A stretch of 64,000 bases of DNA from Plantago ovata (taxonomy: Eukaryota; Streptophyta; Magnoliopsida; Lamiales; Plantaginaceae), in the NCBI GenBank assembly GCA_028274465.1, contig CM051457.1, positions 67,616,496-67,680,495 of the forward strand, read 5' to 3'. The notes beneath the pieces were generated by a model that made no database searches, was not told where the DNA came from, and saw only the letters and a program-made list of their open reading frames with translations. Shown piece by piece: positions 53,773 to 64,000 of this stretch; the first letter of the stretch is position 1; the number at the start of each line of letters is the position of its first letter. Both the position numbers and the translations under genes were made by a program.

Positions 53773-56206
53773 TTAGTCTTAGTGTATCCGATGCCAGTAC
53801 CTACTGCAATGTCAGCAAGCCTTCTTTCTTCTTCTCTTTGTCTTCTTCTTCTTGACTTAGAATTTCCTTTGTCCTTTGTTGAGGATCTGGAGTCAGGAGA
53901 AGTGCTTAGACTGTCCGAAAGGAGTCAGCGCAGTGATAGGCTTGATATTGAGCACTTTGTTCAAAGGCAACTCATCATCATCATCTTTGTCAGTTTCATA
54001 CATGATGTGAGTCTCTCCACAAGTTTCAGAAGTGTCAGCAGCAGTTCTCATCTTCTTTGCTGCAGATGCTGAACTTCTTTCAAATTCAAACTCAGATCTT
54101 TTGCTTGATCTAGTTGATACTTTTTCTGCATCAAGTGGAGGAGTCAATTTTAGCACAGGGGGAGGAGAAGTAGGAGGTAAATCCTTGTTATTCTTCCTTG
54201 ATCTCTTCTGTCTTGCTTCCTCCTTAGACATGGATTTCTTGTCAGCTAATACTTGGGTAGAAAAGTACTCATTACAAAAATCAGTAAGAGTCTTTAGCCT
54301 ATTGAAATGTAAGATCAGCTCTTGCTGACCTTTGTTCAGTGTAGACATCGTGTGTCTGACTTCATCCATATCTCTGTTCAACCTTTCAATGATTGCATCT
54401 TTTTCTTCAAGATCCTTTAGTGCCTTTTTGAGTGCATTTTTAGCAAATCTTAATGTTTGGATTGAAGATGCATCATTAGTTTTGTGTTGTGTATTGACAT
54501 CAGCCTTACCCAAAGTAAGACTTGTTGTCCTTGTCAGTAGGAATTTCAAGATCTTTTCAATATTCAACGGATCTTCAGCAAGTAGTGCTGCATCCTCATC
54601 AGTGCACTATTTGTGAACTAGTAGTCGTGCATTAATCCTTGGTGTTACACTGTCCACATTTGGAAATGGTACAAGTGAGGGAGCAACTAAGTGAGCCTTT
54701 AACTCAATGGCAAAATGATCTTCAGCATGGGCAGTTTCATGCGTTTCAAGATCTTCTTCTGAAGATTCAGTGTGATGGAGTGCTTTAGGAGTTTCAGCAG
54801 GATCCACTACATTAGTTTCAGTAGGATCAGCTATCTTGTCGTTGATCTTTTCTCCAACATTTTCTCCATCAGAGTCAGAGAAGCCTGATGAACTATCAGC
54901 ATCATCTTCCATGCATGATAGTCTTTCTCTGTCAGCCACTTCTTGTTGTAGATGAGTGGTTACTGAGTGCGACACTTGTGACTCATCAGCTGGAGTTTCA
55001 CCAGCAGTAGGAGGTGGAAGTGAGCTTTGTTCAGGATCTTTTATTCCAGAAGACTGAGCAACCTCAAAATGTTGAGTCTCTGGAACATTTATCACAAGGC
55101 TATTTTGAATAGCCTGTCTAAGATCTTCAGCTTCCTCCTTATCAAGGTTTTCAGCAGTAACCTTGATGATAGCTTCAGCAGCAGTAACCTTTTTGCTTCT
55201 GAGAGAATTCAGCATCAACAACTTCTTCAGTTGCTAGCTTTTCAGTATTCACTACAACTTGTTCAGCTGTAGGAATTTCAAGTGTCTCAACAGCAGTATC
55301 AGTTGTTGGTTTCTCAGCAGCAGTGGGTGTGGATTCTTCAGGATTGCTGGGAGGTGGTTGCTCAGCATCATGCTTTTCAGCATGTGCTTGATCCGACTTT
55401 TCTTGAGTCTTAGTTAATTCTCCACCAGCACCGGGACTTGGACCTTGGGTATCATCATCGTCGTCCTTTGAGTCCTTGGAATTATCCGGATCATTCTCAC
55501 CACTGGAGTCCTCATCCTCTTCTTTTTCTTCATCATTTCCCTCATCATCAGTAAGGATGACTATAGGAATGGATTTGTACAAAGCTGTACTAGTCACTTC
55601 CCTTTCTTCAGTGAATACTTCTGGATCAGCTACAGCAGGAACAAAGTTGTTATGTAGAAGTTCAGCTTGGTCATTGAGACTAGCTTCTTTGAACTTTTTC
55701 TTGAGCATTTTGCTGACTGTATCGAGTAGTTTGCTATCCATTTCCTTAGAAAAGGTAACGTGATCCATGGGCATCACCGAATGAATGAAAGCTTCCAGAT
55801 TGAGCAGTGATTGCTTTTTCTTATCATTGTTGAGAAGAGAGAAGAGTTCAGCAAAGTCCATTGATTTATACTTTTGCCAGGTGCTGAAAGATTTCACAAC
55901 CTTGGACAAAGTAGTCTTTTTGAACTGCTTGTTCATGTAAGCTGAACTCTCTTGAGGAGAAAGGATCTATAGATCATGTAGAGTTGTTTCCAAAAGAGCC
56001 TGTAAGAGATCGTGTTTATCATTAGTACAGGTTTGCAACTTGATTACAGAATTAGAGTCTTTTACTGATAAATGAGCTACCTGCTGAGAAGAGGCAGGCT
56101 CATTTTGCACACTTGGTTGTGCAGTTTCTATAATCATGTCTTTACGACCATGATTAGCATCCTGATTTGCAAGTTCCTGTAATAACAACACATGATATAC
56201 AAGTAC
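53773..56206 (-). pseudogene. Diverged aORF of a second SIRE-like lineage
   Basis: On the minus strand the frame runs from 56206 through KQFKKTTLSKVVKSFSTWQKY, the acidic stretch, Glu/Ala/Pro-rich linker, coiled-coil region (KALKDLEEKDAIIERLN) and a basic region, to 53773, where the 3' LTR of the plus-strand element cuts it. It aligns domain for domain with the other copies but is clearly more different in wording. Stops at about 55964 (TAG), 54604 (TAG) and 53893 occur, with frame changes near 55200. The two TAG codons fit CAG. At 56206 a gypsy LTR interrupts it. The C-terminal block is not next to it. Confidence 0.7.
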
Positions 56207-57466
56207 TGATGAACGTGTCAGATTCAATCAAATAAATTTGTTATTTAGCCAAAGGCAATCCACAACTACAACGAAAACCGTAGTGTAGTAGTAGAATGAC
56301 TCGAGTGTCGTTCTCTCAGGACTATAACTAGCTTAATCTATTTAACAAGGGAATATAAAACAGCAGATAAATAGCAATAGGGGTTTTCTAGCAGATAATG
56401 GAGATTGGTGATAGTATGGTCCCTCTTAGCATAATGGGTTGATAATCATGCATAAATTCCTCGGTCTTGCATAGAGATCTTTGAATCAATCCAGGGTCCT
56501 GTTGCAAGTATTAAGCACTACGAAGATAATCTGGTCTGACTAGTCAACATTGTTAACCTAATGTGTTCCGTAATTATTTAACACTACGAATATAATTGGT
56601 CTGATGGTCGACTAGTGTCCAATTGTGCATAATGATCAATACAACATACGAGAATTTTGGTTACAACTGATCAACGAAATAAAGCAATGACACGGAGTAT
56701 AATGCGCGATATAGCCATTAGCATGATTATCTTCCCTCACTAAGAATTCACATACTACCACCAATGATAAGTTTAACTACTCATAATAGGCATGCAATCA
56801 ATAGAAATCATAGAAGAAAACATATTGAAAGATAAATAAAATAAGTAGTTAAAACTGTAAGATACAAAGTTACCGAAGGTTGTCAATCTCCGGATGATTG
56901 CGGTCCTACGAGCTCCAAACTGCTATGAAAAAGTGTCCCCTAAGTTACGGAACTCCCAGGACAGGCCCCGGGAAGTTCCTACCTAAAACTATAGAGAGAG
57001 GTGAGAAAGTAGGCTTGGAAAGATATGATTTTCGGAGAGAAAACTGAGCACTATATATAGGCCCGAAATAACTCCGAGACGGTTCGCCCCGTGATGCGGC
57101 GGTTCGCCCCCCAGTATTTCGCGGAATTTCTGCGTTTTTCGACGCAGATTTGGATTTCTTCACCTTTTCGGACTCGGTTTATGACTTCTAGTAGCCTTCT
57201 AACCTCCAGATTCGGCCCCTAGACTCCAAATCCTATCCGGAAACCTTCAGATACTCCAAATAGGCTTCTGGAACACCAATTCCTTGTAGACTTCAATATA
57301 ATTGCCCCGAAATCTCCGAATTTCAACCAAAACCTGTAAAATAAAATCTAAAGGGAAACGTGACACTATTCTAATAAAATGTACTAAAATATAGCTAAAT
57401 TATCATAGAGGATAGCTAAATCAGGTGAAAAAGACTCGAATGAAAGTGTAAAATACACATTCATCA
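56207..57466 (-). repeat. 3' LTR of G2
   Basis: TGATGAACG to TTCATCA, 1,260 bp, followed by the reverse polypurine tract AACTCCCCAAACC. Two GC palindrome units lie at about 57077-57111. Confidence 0.9.
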
Positions 57467-59426
57467 AACTCCCCAAACCGAACCTTTGCTTGTCCTCAAG
57501 CAACTAAGCTTGACTCTAATACAAAAAACATGAAAGACTCAAAATGGAGTTTCATGCCAAATAAAATGAACTAATCTACTGAATCTACCAAATAACATAT
57601 GAACAAAAACCATATAAATCAAAGCATGAATATAGGTTGAAGAGTACCTCGATTGACTTATACACATCCACATAAGCACTTATGTCAAGACAAGATAGTC
57701 TCTCGTAACATTCTCTACCTGGACCTAGTCAGTGACGACGTAATGAAGTATGCTAAGATACGAATGGTTGCCCCGTGCCTATGAAACTGAGGACTTACTG
57801 TTGTTCCACCATGTTAAGACTTTCCCTCAAAAGAGGTCGAACCAGTACTGGCTCTCATCAAACGAAGGAGGGTTCCCTATAAAAGATAACACTCCCCTAT
57901 TCTACCCATCTCTCAAGTAAAGTCTTAAGCTATTCACCACTTCCTGAATGGCAGGACGAGGGTGGTCTAGAACAGATGACACTCAAGACAAAAAAGATAA
58001 AAAATAAAAAACACGATTACGAACATCACAAAAATGGAAAAGACTCAACACTTTGCTAAACTGCTATTTGGCTTTCTTTTCATTGGACCCTTCTTTGCTT
58101 TTTTGGGGTCTTTTTTTTTTTTCTTTTTTTTCTTTCCAGATTCTCTTTTTTTCTTTTCTGGAAATTTTCTTTCTTTTTTTTCGATTTTTTTTTCTAGCCA
58201 GCAGTAGCATAACAAAAAGAAACAAAAATGACTCACACGACTTCCCCAAACCTATTCGAAAGAATAGGTTGCAGTAAAAAATTTACGAAAAAGAAAAATG
58301 AACTCACGATACGAAAATGGAAAACAGAAACAAGTCTAATGATGGTGTAACCCCCTCCCCAAACCTATTCGGAAGAATAGGTTATAAACAAAGGATCACA
58401 CAACCTCACACTACCTCCTTCCTAGGCATTTAGCAATCTCAAAGCATGGTGAAGACTTGTTGCCTCTTAGTTACATAATTACTCGGGAAAACAACCATAA
58501 GACCCTAACATGCATCATCCTATTATAAAGGCCTTCGTGAACCGCAGTAGAGAAAACACCACTAAGTGATGTCGAGACTACCTAGCTCAACTAAGTGCAA
58601 TACATAAATGTGACAAGCCAAGCGAGAAAAACCTCAAACAAATTCATAGAGATGAAGCATACGATTAATGGCATAGCTAGTTGATCCACCCAATAAAAAA
58701 GTTAAAAAAATTCGGCAATAAACTCCATATAAAACATGCAAGACTATCCTAGGATGAATGTAGTAAAATGCAACCTAAAAAATCTAAGAAAGCGTAAAAC
58801 GTGCAAATGCAAATGCAGACGGATAAAGCATGCGAGGTACTATACTCAGCCTACCAATGTCAAGCTCCAAACTAATAATACTAGATCACTTAAATCCAAT
58901 CCCCCCTCATGAAATTAACGCTAGTCCCTAGTAGTAAGAAAATGAGGAAATAAGATGTGAGACTAGATGTTACCCCATGGTTTGGCCTCGGTCGGCTGAG
59001 TATGCTGCTTGTGATTTATTGGGCCTCCTCTGTGAGCTTCATAGGTGGTCATCAGGTCTTCTGGCAGGTGCAGTAGTTCGATTTATATGCCGAACAGGAG
59101 CAACTCCCCTATCAGAGTCATCATTGCCCGTATGGCCTTCATTGTCACTACTGTCACGCACATCCTCACTAGTAGAGTTGTAGTGGCAGGTAGAATTCTC
59201 AAGAGTGGCCGCCGCTGTTATGGAATCCCCCATCCTGAAGCCCTCCAATAGGATGTGAACTGTTGAAGGGGAAAGGGCAGTGGTATCAGGACCTCCCCCT
59301 CCAACGATTTACACCACGAGAAGGTTACAGTAAGCTGCTCGGACACTCAGAAGTCTTCTACTTTTTTCTCCAATTTTGTCCACATTCTCTACCGTGGATC
59401 CGACCGATGTCTATATGATGCTCACT
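57467..59426 (-). other. Non-coding 3' internal region of G2
   Basis: It holds the purine tract (58072-58196) and the hairpin pair (58249-58270 with loop GAAA, 58362-58383 with loop GGAA), each preceded by a CCCCAAACC copy of the polypurine tract. It is closely similar to G1 6312-8261. No gene supported. Confidence 0.65.
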
Positions 59427-59834
59427 TTAGAGGCAGTCAAGGGGCACCCCCAACAAGGTGCTGGGTACCCATGTCATTAGTTTTGGAACCAAGCTAGCGC
59501 TTCGGAACCTTCGAGCAACTTCGGGCTCAAGATCGAATCCGTTGTGGCAAGACTGTCCCGGTGCCTTCCTGTTCACTCGAACTCTGCAGTCCTCGTGATG
59601 GAGTGCTGACATAATAGTGGTTTCTGACCCTTCGGTGGTGCATGAATAGGCATAGGAGTCCTTACTCCAGGTGTACTCTAGCTCCTCCTCTTGGATAATC
59701 CACGACGTTGTTGCCAAACCCCTTGGCTTGAACGCACATCTAGCGAGATCACCTTCCTTGACATGGTTCTTCACAGCGATCATACGGGAATGCTCCTTCC
59801 CCTTGGTATGGTACCTACAAACAGCTATTAGCAC
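59427..59834 (-). CDS. ORF3 of gypsy element G2, open copy
   Basis: An open frame of 135 codons on the minus strand, related to 31124-31567. Shared words include EHSR, NHVKEGDL, GLATT, SYAYSCTTEG, EDCRVRVNRKAPGQ, ARRFRSASLVPK and LLGVPLDCL. The frame is kept although the sequences differ at many positions. No recognised domain, signal peptide or membrane segment. The cysteines are not in a zinc-finger spacing. In the sense direction an acceptor-like TTTGTAG lies just before it, so it may be the second exon of a spliced RNA. Function unknown; gag-protease lies upstream. Confidence 0.5.
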   Translation of the reverse strand: MLIAVCRYHTKGKEHSRMIAVKNHVKEGDLARCAFKPRGLATTSWIIQEEELEYTWSKDSYAYSCTTEGSETTIMSALHHEDCRVRVNRKAPGQSCHNGFDLEPEVARRFRSASLVPKLMTWVPSTLLGVPLDCL

Positions 59835-60590
59835 CTCGAATGACTCAAAACTGACTCAAATACATACTAGTGTAAAAATGAAACACACAAGTGATAAAAT
59901 CAACAATCGAACTCCCCAAACCGCAATGTCTAGCCTAGCTTCTCCATCATGTAACATATTAACGTAACTACTACATGCAATACATCACATCATGCTCTTA
60001 CTAGTCAACCAATAACCTTGATAACAAGGTTTCAATTCATACCATAGCAGCGCAAAAATTCGACCAGCATAAATCCTCATTCTCAACTAATAAGCATTCT
60101 ATCGTCAAATCCACCAACATTACACCAATAAACATATCCATATGCTAGAAATCAAAGATAAAGACATAATGCATAACAAGATATATCATCTAATAGCAAA
60201 ATACCCAAATCAACAATTCAAGCAAAATTGAACATGCAATTGATAGTAAATAACATGTCTAATCACACAAACAACATACCCATGCATCAAATAAACATAA
60301 TTGAAGCTCAAAATAGAAAACCCCCAAATTCGAAAATTAGGGTTCTTAAAGATGATACCTCAGATCTGCAAATCTAACGAATTAGGATGAAATCTGTTCG
60401 TATAGGATGATAGATCATGTAATAGGCTTCGAATTAAGCTAAAGAACACTCAATTTGGTCAAGAAACGAAGAAGTTATGAAGATTTAGAAGTAAAATCGC
60501 ACTTTTCGGGTTTTTTGGGAGTAAGGATGAAGAAGAATGAAGAAAATAAGGTTTTGGGGTTCAAATCCGCGTTTTTGAAGATCTGGGGAC
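59835..60590 (-). other. G2 spacer between GC palindromes and ORF3
   Basis: AT-rich sequence close to G1 8656-9425; nothing further recognised. Confidence 0.45.
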
Positions 60591-60630
60591 GTGGGGCGGT
60601 TCGCCCCACGTGCGGGGCAGTTCGCCCCGT
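60591..60630. repeat. Two GC-rich palindromes in G2
   Basis: GTGGGGCGGTTCGCCCCAC at 60591-60609 is identical to 9426-9444. The second unit, at 60611-60630, reads TGCGGGGCAGTTCGCCCCGT, with one stem base changed. Confidence 0.85.
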
Positions 60631-60892
60631 GCTCCCCAATGCAGGGTGACGGTCTCCGATGTCAGAAAATGCGGTTTTAATCCCCGAAACTGATTTATTC
60701 AAAAAACCACTCGAAAAATCTCACTCAAACAAAAGCATATACGACACACACATGAACAAATTCGCATATGAGAAGCAAATAGTTCAAGAATGAATGCATG
60801 CTGAAAAGCAGTAAAGAAAGCGATAAAAATTTCCGGGTTGCCTCCCGGATAGCGTCATTGTTTAAAGTCTTTGACTCGACTCCTGTTTGCGC

Positions 60893-62915
60893 CTATCTCC
60901 TCTTTTTGCGGGTACTAGACTTCCCCTTCATTGATCTCCTCTCCATGCCATGAACCTGTGAATAAGAAAGAATATAGGCTGTAAGACCACAATAGTGAGT
61001 AGTAATATCAGGCGGTTCCGGTGGATCAGGTATGGCTTGCAATACGTGTTGTTTGCCATCCACCTCGATGGTGCAAGTTCTTTGGTAGATGTCCATCACG
61101 GAGCGTAGCTTGGTCAAGAATGTTTGCCCTAAGAGTATGACATCCCCCGTCCCAGGTGCAGATGTCGGCATAACTACGAAATTGGTGTATATAGATGCTT
61201 CACCAATCTTGACCAACACATTTTTCACAACGCCCTCGGGTCTCATAAAGGATCCATCCGCTAGTTGTACGATAGCCCTTTGCTCAGATAGTTTTCCAAT
61301 GTTGCTCTTTTCAAACACATTCAAAGGAATTATATTTGAGTAGGATCCCGTATCTAGTGTGGCACGGACATCTTCAAGCTCACCAATCCCTACCTTTACA
61401 TCGAAACTTTTAGGGAGTGGTTCGGGATCCTCTTGTTCCTCATCACTTGTATCGGAACCAAGGCCCTTCTCTTCTTCCTCAGCCTGTAGAAGTTCTTCCT
61501 TCATGCAACACTCGCACCTAACAACCTTCTTGATGGTGACTCCGTCAGGTACATCACCAGCCAACGTAATGTCATTCGTCTTCACAATGTTGCTAGGCGT
61601 TTTGCCTTGTTCCCTTCGGTCGATCAATTCTTGCATCTTTTGATGGGCAAGCCTAGTGCTCTCTTCCAACTTATCAAGCCTTGCCCTAGTCTTCTCAGAA
61701 TCTTCCTCATAACGTTTGAGAAAACTTTGTGTGTGATCAACCATCTTCTGCAAGTTCTCCATCAGTAGAGCCGACTTCGACTTCGGTGGCTCTTTCGGAG
61801 CGGGGTTTTCGCAGTGATCATTACCATAGTTCAGCCTTCTACGGTCTTGTTAGGTCCATAAGTTTGGTTAGCCGGTGCATATCCTTGATTGTTGCGGTAT
61901 CCTCTTCTCCAAAATCCTCCTCGAGGATTTCTACCGTTTTGTCTGTAGCTAACTTCTTGAGTACCAAACTCCGTAGCAAAGGCTTCTTCTTCGCCTCCTC
62001 GAACCCAGTTGCCATCATCGTATGCCAGCTCCGATCTACACATATGAGCCTCGTGCCCATAGTTCTTGCATATTCGGCATACTTCGTTCGAAACAGTTGT
62101 TCCGGTTGCGCTCTTGAGGACTTGTTTTAATTCGTTGGTAAAGCACTCGAATTGCTCCCCATTCCCCCTGTACATAGGGGCTTCTTGAGTCGGTGGAGCT
62201 TCAGGTCCACGTCTCCTAACCATCGCTCTTGGGTCCTTGAATTGCGAACCCTTAGCAAGCCTTTCGAAAACTGCCCAGACGGCTTCCGCGGTTTCCTCCC
62301 AGATATTGCCACGGCATTGGAAGTCCACCACTTGTTGGTTCTCGAAGGTTAGTTCATTATAGAAGTGTTGGACTAGGTCAGAAAGCTCAAAACCATGGTG
62401 AGGGCACTTGTTCGTGAGATCTTGGAACCTCTCGAACGCGGTGTAGATGGTCTCATCATAGTCTTGCTTGAATCCAGTGATCTGCGCCTTAAGCGCGGTA
62501 GTCAGAGTGTGCGGGAAGTATTTCTCCATGAAACCTGAAAAACTTTTTCCCAAGTTTCCAGCGAGCCTGCTGGAAGAGAGCTCAGCCATGACTTGGCTCT
62601 GTCGCCAAGTCCCATAGCAAAAACCTTCATCCTTAACTCATCCGTTGTTATGTCAGCTCCGGGTCGTGGGAGTTGGTTGACGAAATCATCGATATCGTTC
62701 AAGTACCCCATCACATCTTCCCTTGCAGGCGAAAGAACAATCGCCGGTCCCCTCATACGATCCTTGGTGGGTTGAACCCATGCCTTCAGTGGTCTAGCTT
62801 CTACCATTCCGTCGATTTCCTTGAAGGAGTCGCTTCTTTGGTGGTAGACTCTATCGATCTCAGCAGTTGAATCAGCAAGCGGTGTTCCTGCAGAATGTGT
62901 ATTCGGCATACACAA
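60893..62915 (-). pseudogene. Gypsy gag-protease of G2, two frameshifts
   Basis: Opening at 62915 (MCMPNTHSAGTPLADS), the frame runs through capsid-like gag and shifts near 62545, where TTTTTCCCAAGTTTCC stands against CTTTTCCCAAGTGTCC in G1. It shifts again near 61849, where one G of the TCTTGGTTAGG found in G1 is missing. Parts in order: capsid, zinc knuckle CRICKNYGHEAHMC, Asn/Gly-rich spacer, coiled coil, cysteine pair CECC, acidic linker and protease with intact LDTGS. A short deletion removes residues after LSPA near 62725. Each defect is small, and the protease part from 61762 is fully open. No reverse transcriptase follows. Confidence 0.87.
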
Positions 62916-63032
62916 TCTGAAACAGACTAGGAAAGGTGATTAGAGAGAGACTAAAAAGAAAAACTAAATCTAATAGAATTAGGAATCTAAAGCTGTAAAT
63001 AAAAACAAATTAAACAGAAAAAAGGAGTATAG

Positions 63033-63050
63033 TCCCCGGCAACGACGCCA
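63033..63050 (-). other. Primer-binding site of G2
   Basis: On the minus strand TGGCGTCGTTGCCGGGGA, one base (C to T at a CG) different from G1. Confidence 0.8.
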
Positions 63051-63053
63051 ATT

Positions 63054-64000
63054 TGATGAACGTGTCAGATTCAATCAAATAAATTTGTTATTTAGCCAAA
63101 GACAATCCACAACTACAATGAAAACCGTAGTGTAGTAGTAGAATGACTCGAGTGTCGTTCTCTCAGGACTATAACTAGCTTAATCTATTTAACAAGGGAA
63201 TATAAAACAGCAGATAAATAGCAATAGGGGTTTTCTAGCAGATAATGGAGATTGGTGATAGTATGGTCCTTCTTAGCATAATGGGTCGATAATCATGCAT
63301 AAATTCCTCGGTCTTGCATAGAGATCTTTGAATCAATCCAGGGTCCTGTTGCAAGTATTAAGCACTACGAAGATAATCTGGTCTGACTAGTCAACACTGC
63401 TGTCCTAATGTGCTCCGTAATAATTCAACACTACGAATATAATTGGTCTGATGGTCGACTAGTGTCCAATTGTGCATAATGATCAATACAACATACGAGA
63501 ATTTTGGTTACAACTGATCAACGAAATAAAGCAATGACACGGAGTATAATGCGCGATATAGCCATTAGCATGATTATCTTCCCTCACTAAGAATTCACAT
63601 ACTACCACCAATGATAAGTTTAACTACTCATAACAGGCATGCAATCAATAGAAATCATAGAAGAAAACATATTGAAAGATAAATAAAATAAGTAGTTAAA
63701 ACTGTAAGATACAAAGTTACCGAAGGTTGTCAATCTCCGGATGATTGCGGTCCTACGAGCTCCAAACTGCTATGAAAAAGTGTCCCCTAAGTTACGGAAC
63801 TCCCAGGACAGGCCCCGGGAAGTTCCTACCTAAAACTATAGAGAGAGGTGAGAAAGTAGGCTTGGAAAGATATGATTTTCGGAGAGAAAACTGAGCACTA
63901 TATATAGGCCCGAAAAAACTCCGGGGCGCTTCGCCCCGTGATGCGGCGGTTCGCCCCCCAGTATTTCGCAGAATTTCCGCGTTTTTCGACGCGGATTTGG
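63054..64000 (-). repeat. 5' LTR of G2, cut by window end
   Basis: It begins TGATGAACG after the primer site and includes the TATA box (CTATATATAG, 63898-63907, minus strand) and GC palindromes (about 63923-63958) before the window ends. Confidence 0.88.

Larger units (their letters stand above)
56207..64000 (-). mobile_element. Non-autonomous gypsy element G2, 5' LTR cut by window end
   Basis: Same plan as G1: 3' LTR (56207-57466), polypurine tract, long 3' region, ORF3, GC palindromes, gag-protease, primer-binding site and the first 947 bp of the 5' LTR. Its LTRs differ by roughly 17 positions in the compared part, so it is older than G1. The bases before it (AGTAC) are the expected target duplication. 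Confidence 0.9.

Noticed and set aside
54032..54328. Plus-strand ORFs across the diverged aORF (also 55476-55763)
   Set aside because: They are antisense to a frame that aligns domain for domain with the other aORF copies.

Overview
The window is plant nuclear DNA, almost certainly from an angiosperm and probably a eudicot with a repeat-rich genome. The evidence is spliced REM-type B3 transcription-factor genes, a Cassandra TRIM element carrying 5S rRNA-like LTRs, SIRE/Maximus-like Ty1/copia elements, and Athila-like Ty3/gypsy gag proteins with the TGGCGCCGTTGCCGGGGA primer site. There is no bacterial-style operon, CRISPR array or tRNA gene. Nearly everything right of about 20.6 kb is nested retrotransposon. 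The only host genes are three damaged B3 genes between 4.7 and 20.7 kb.

Layout. 1-4533: 3' part of a plus-strand SIRE-like element (accessory ORF plus 3' LTR). 4534-14175: B3 gene 1, split by an intact 8.1 kb gypsy insertion (5048-13181, target duplication ATGAC). 14780-16617: B3 gene 2. 17243-20658: B3 gene 3, its first exon split by a SIRE solo LTR (17269-18851, duplication CTTTG). 20659-22395: part of a copia LTR. 22396-27245 (minus) and 27246-31714 (plus): two related gypsy elements joined at a palindrome. 31715-32179: accessory-ORF fragment. 32183-36399: broken copia element. 36400-42372: minus-strand SIRE derivative without pol, carrying a gypsy solo LTR. 42373-53772: plus-strand SIRE element with the end of pol and a huge accessory ORF, the latter interrupted by a composite Cassandra insertion and another gypsy solo LTR. 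53773-56206: a diverged minus-strand accessory ORF. 56207-64000: a second gypsy element whose 5' LTR runs off the window.

How the parts relate. The gypsy family is non-autonomous: it encodes only gag and protease, plus a small unrecognised ORF, and must borrow reverse transcriptase and integrase. Its LTRs and internal region carry GC-rich palindromes (core GGGGCGGTTCGCCCC), a long purine tract, and copies of its own polypurine tract next to small hairpins. The SIRE-like family carries an accessory gene of about 1,765 codons after pol, with a canonical TATA box 147 bp before its ATG, so it may be separately transcribed. Pieces of this gene occur in five places. Most stop codons in the B3 genes and elements can be explained as C-to-T changes at CG, CHG or CHH sites, the pattern expected of heavily methylated DNA.

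All comparisons were made by eye between copies inside this window. Family names rest on motif recognition, not on database searches.
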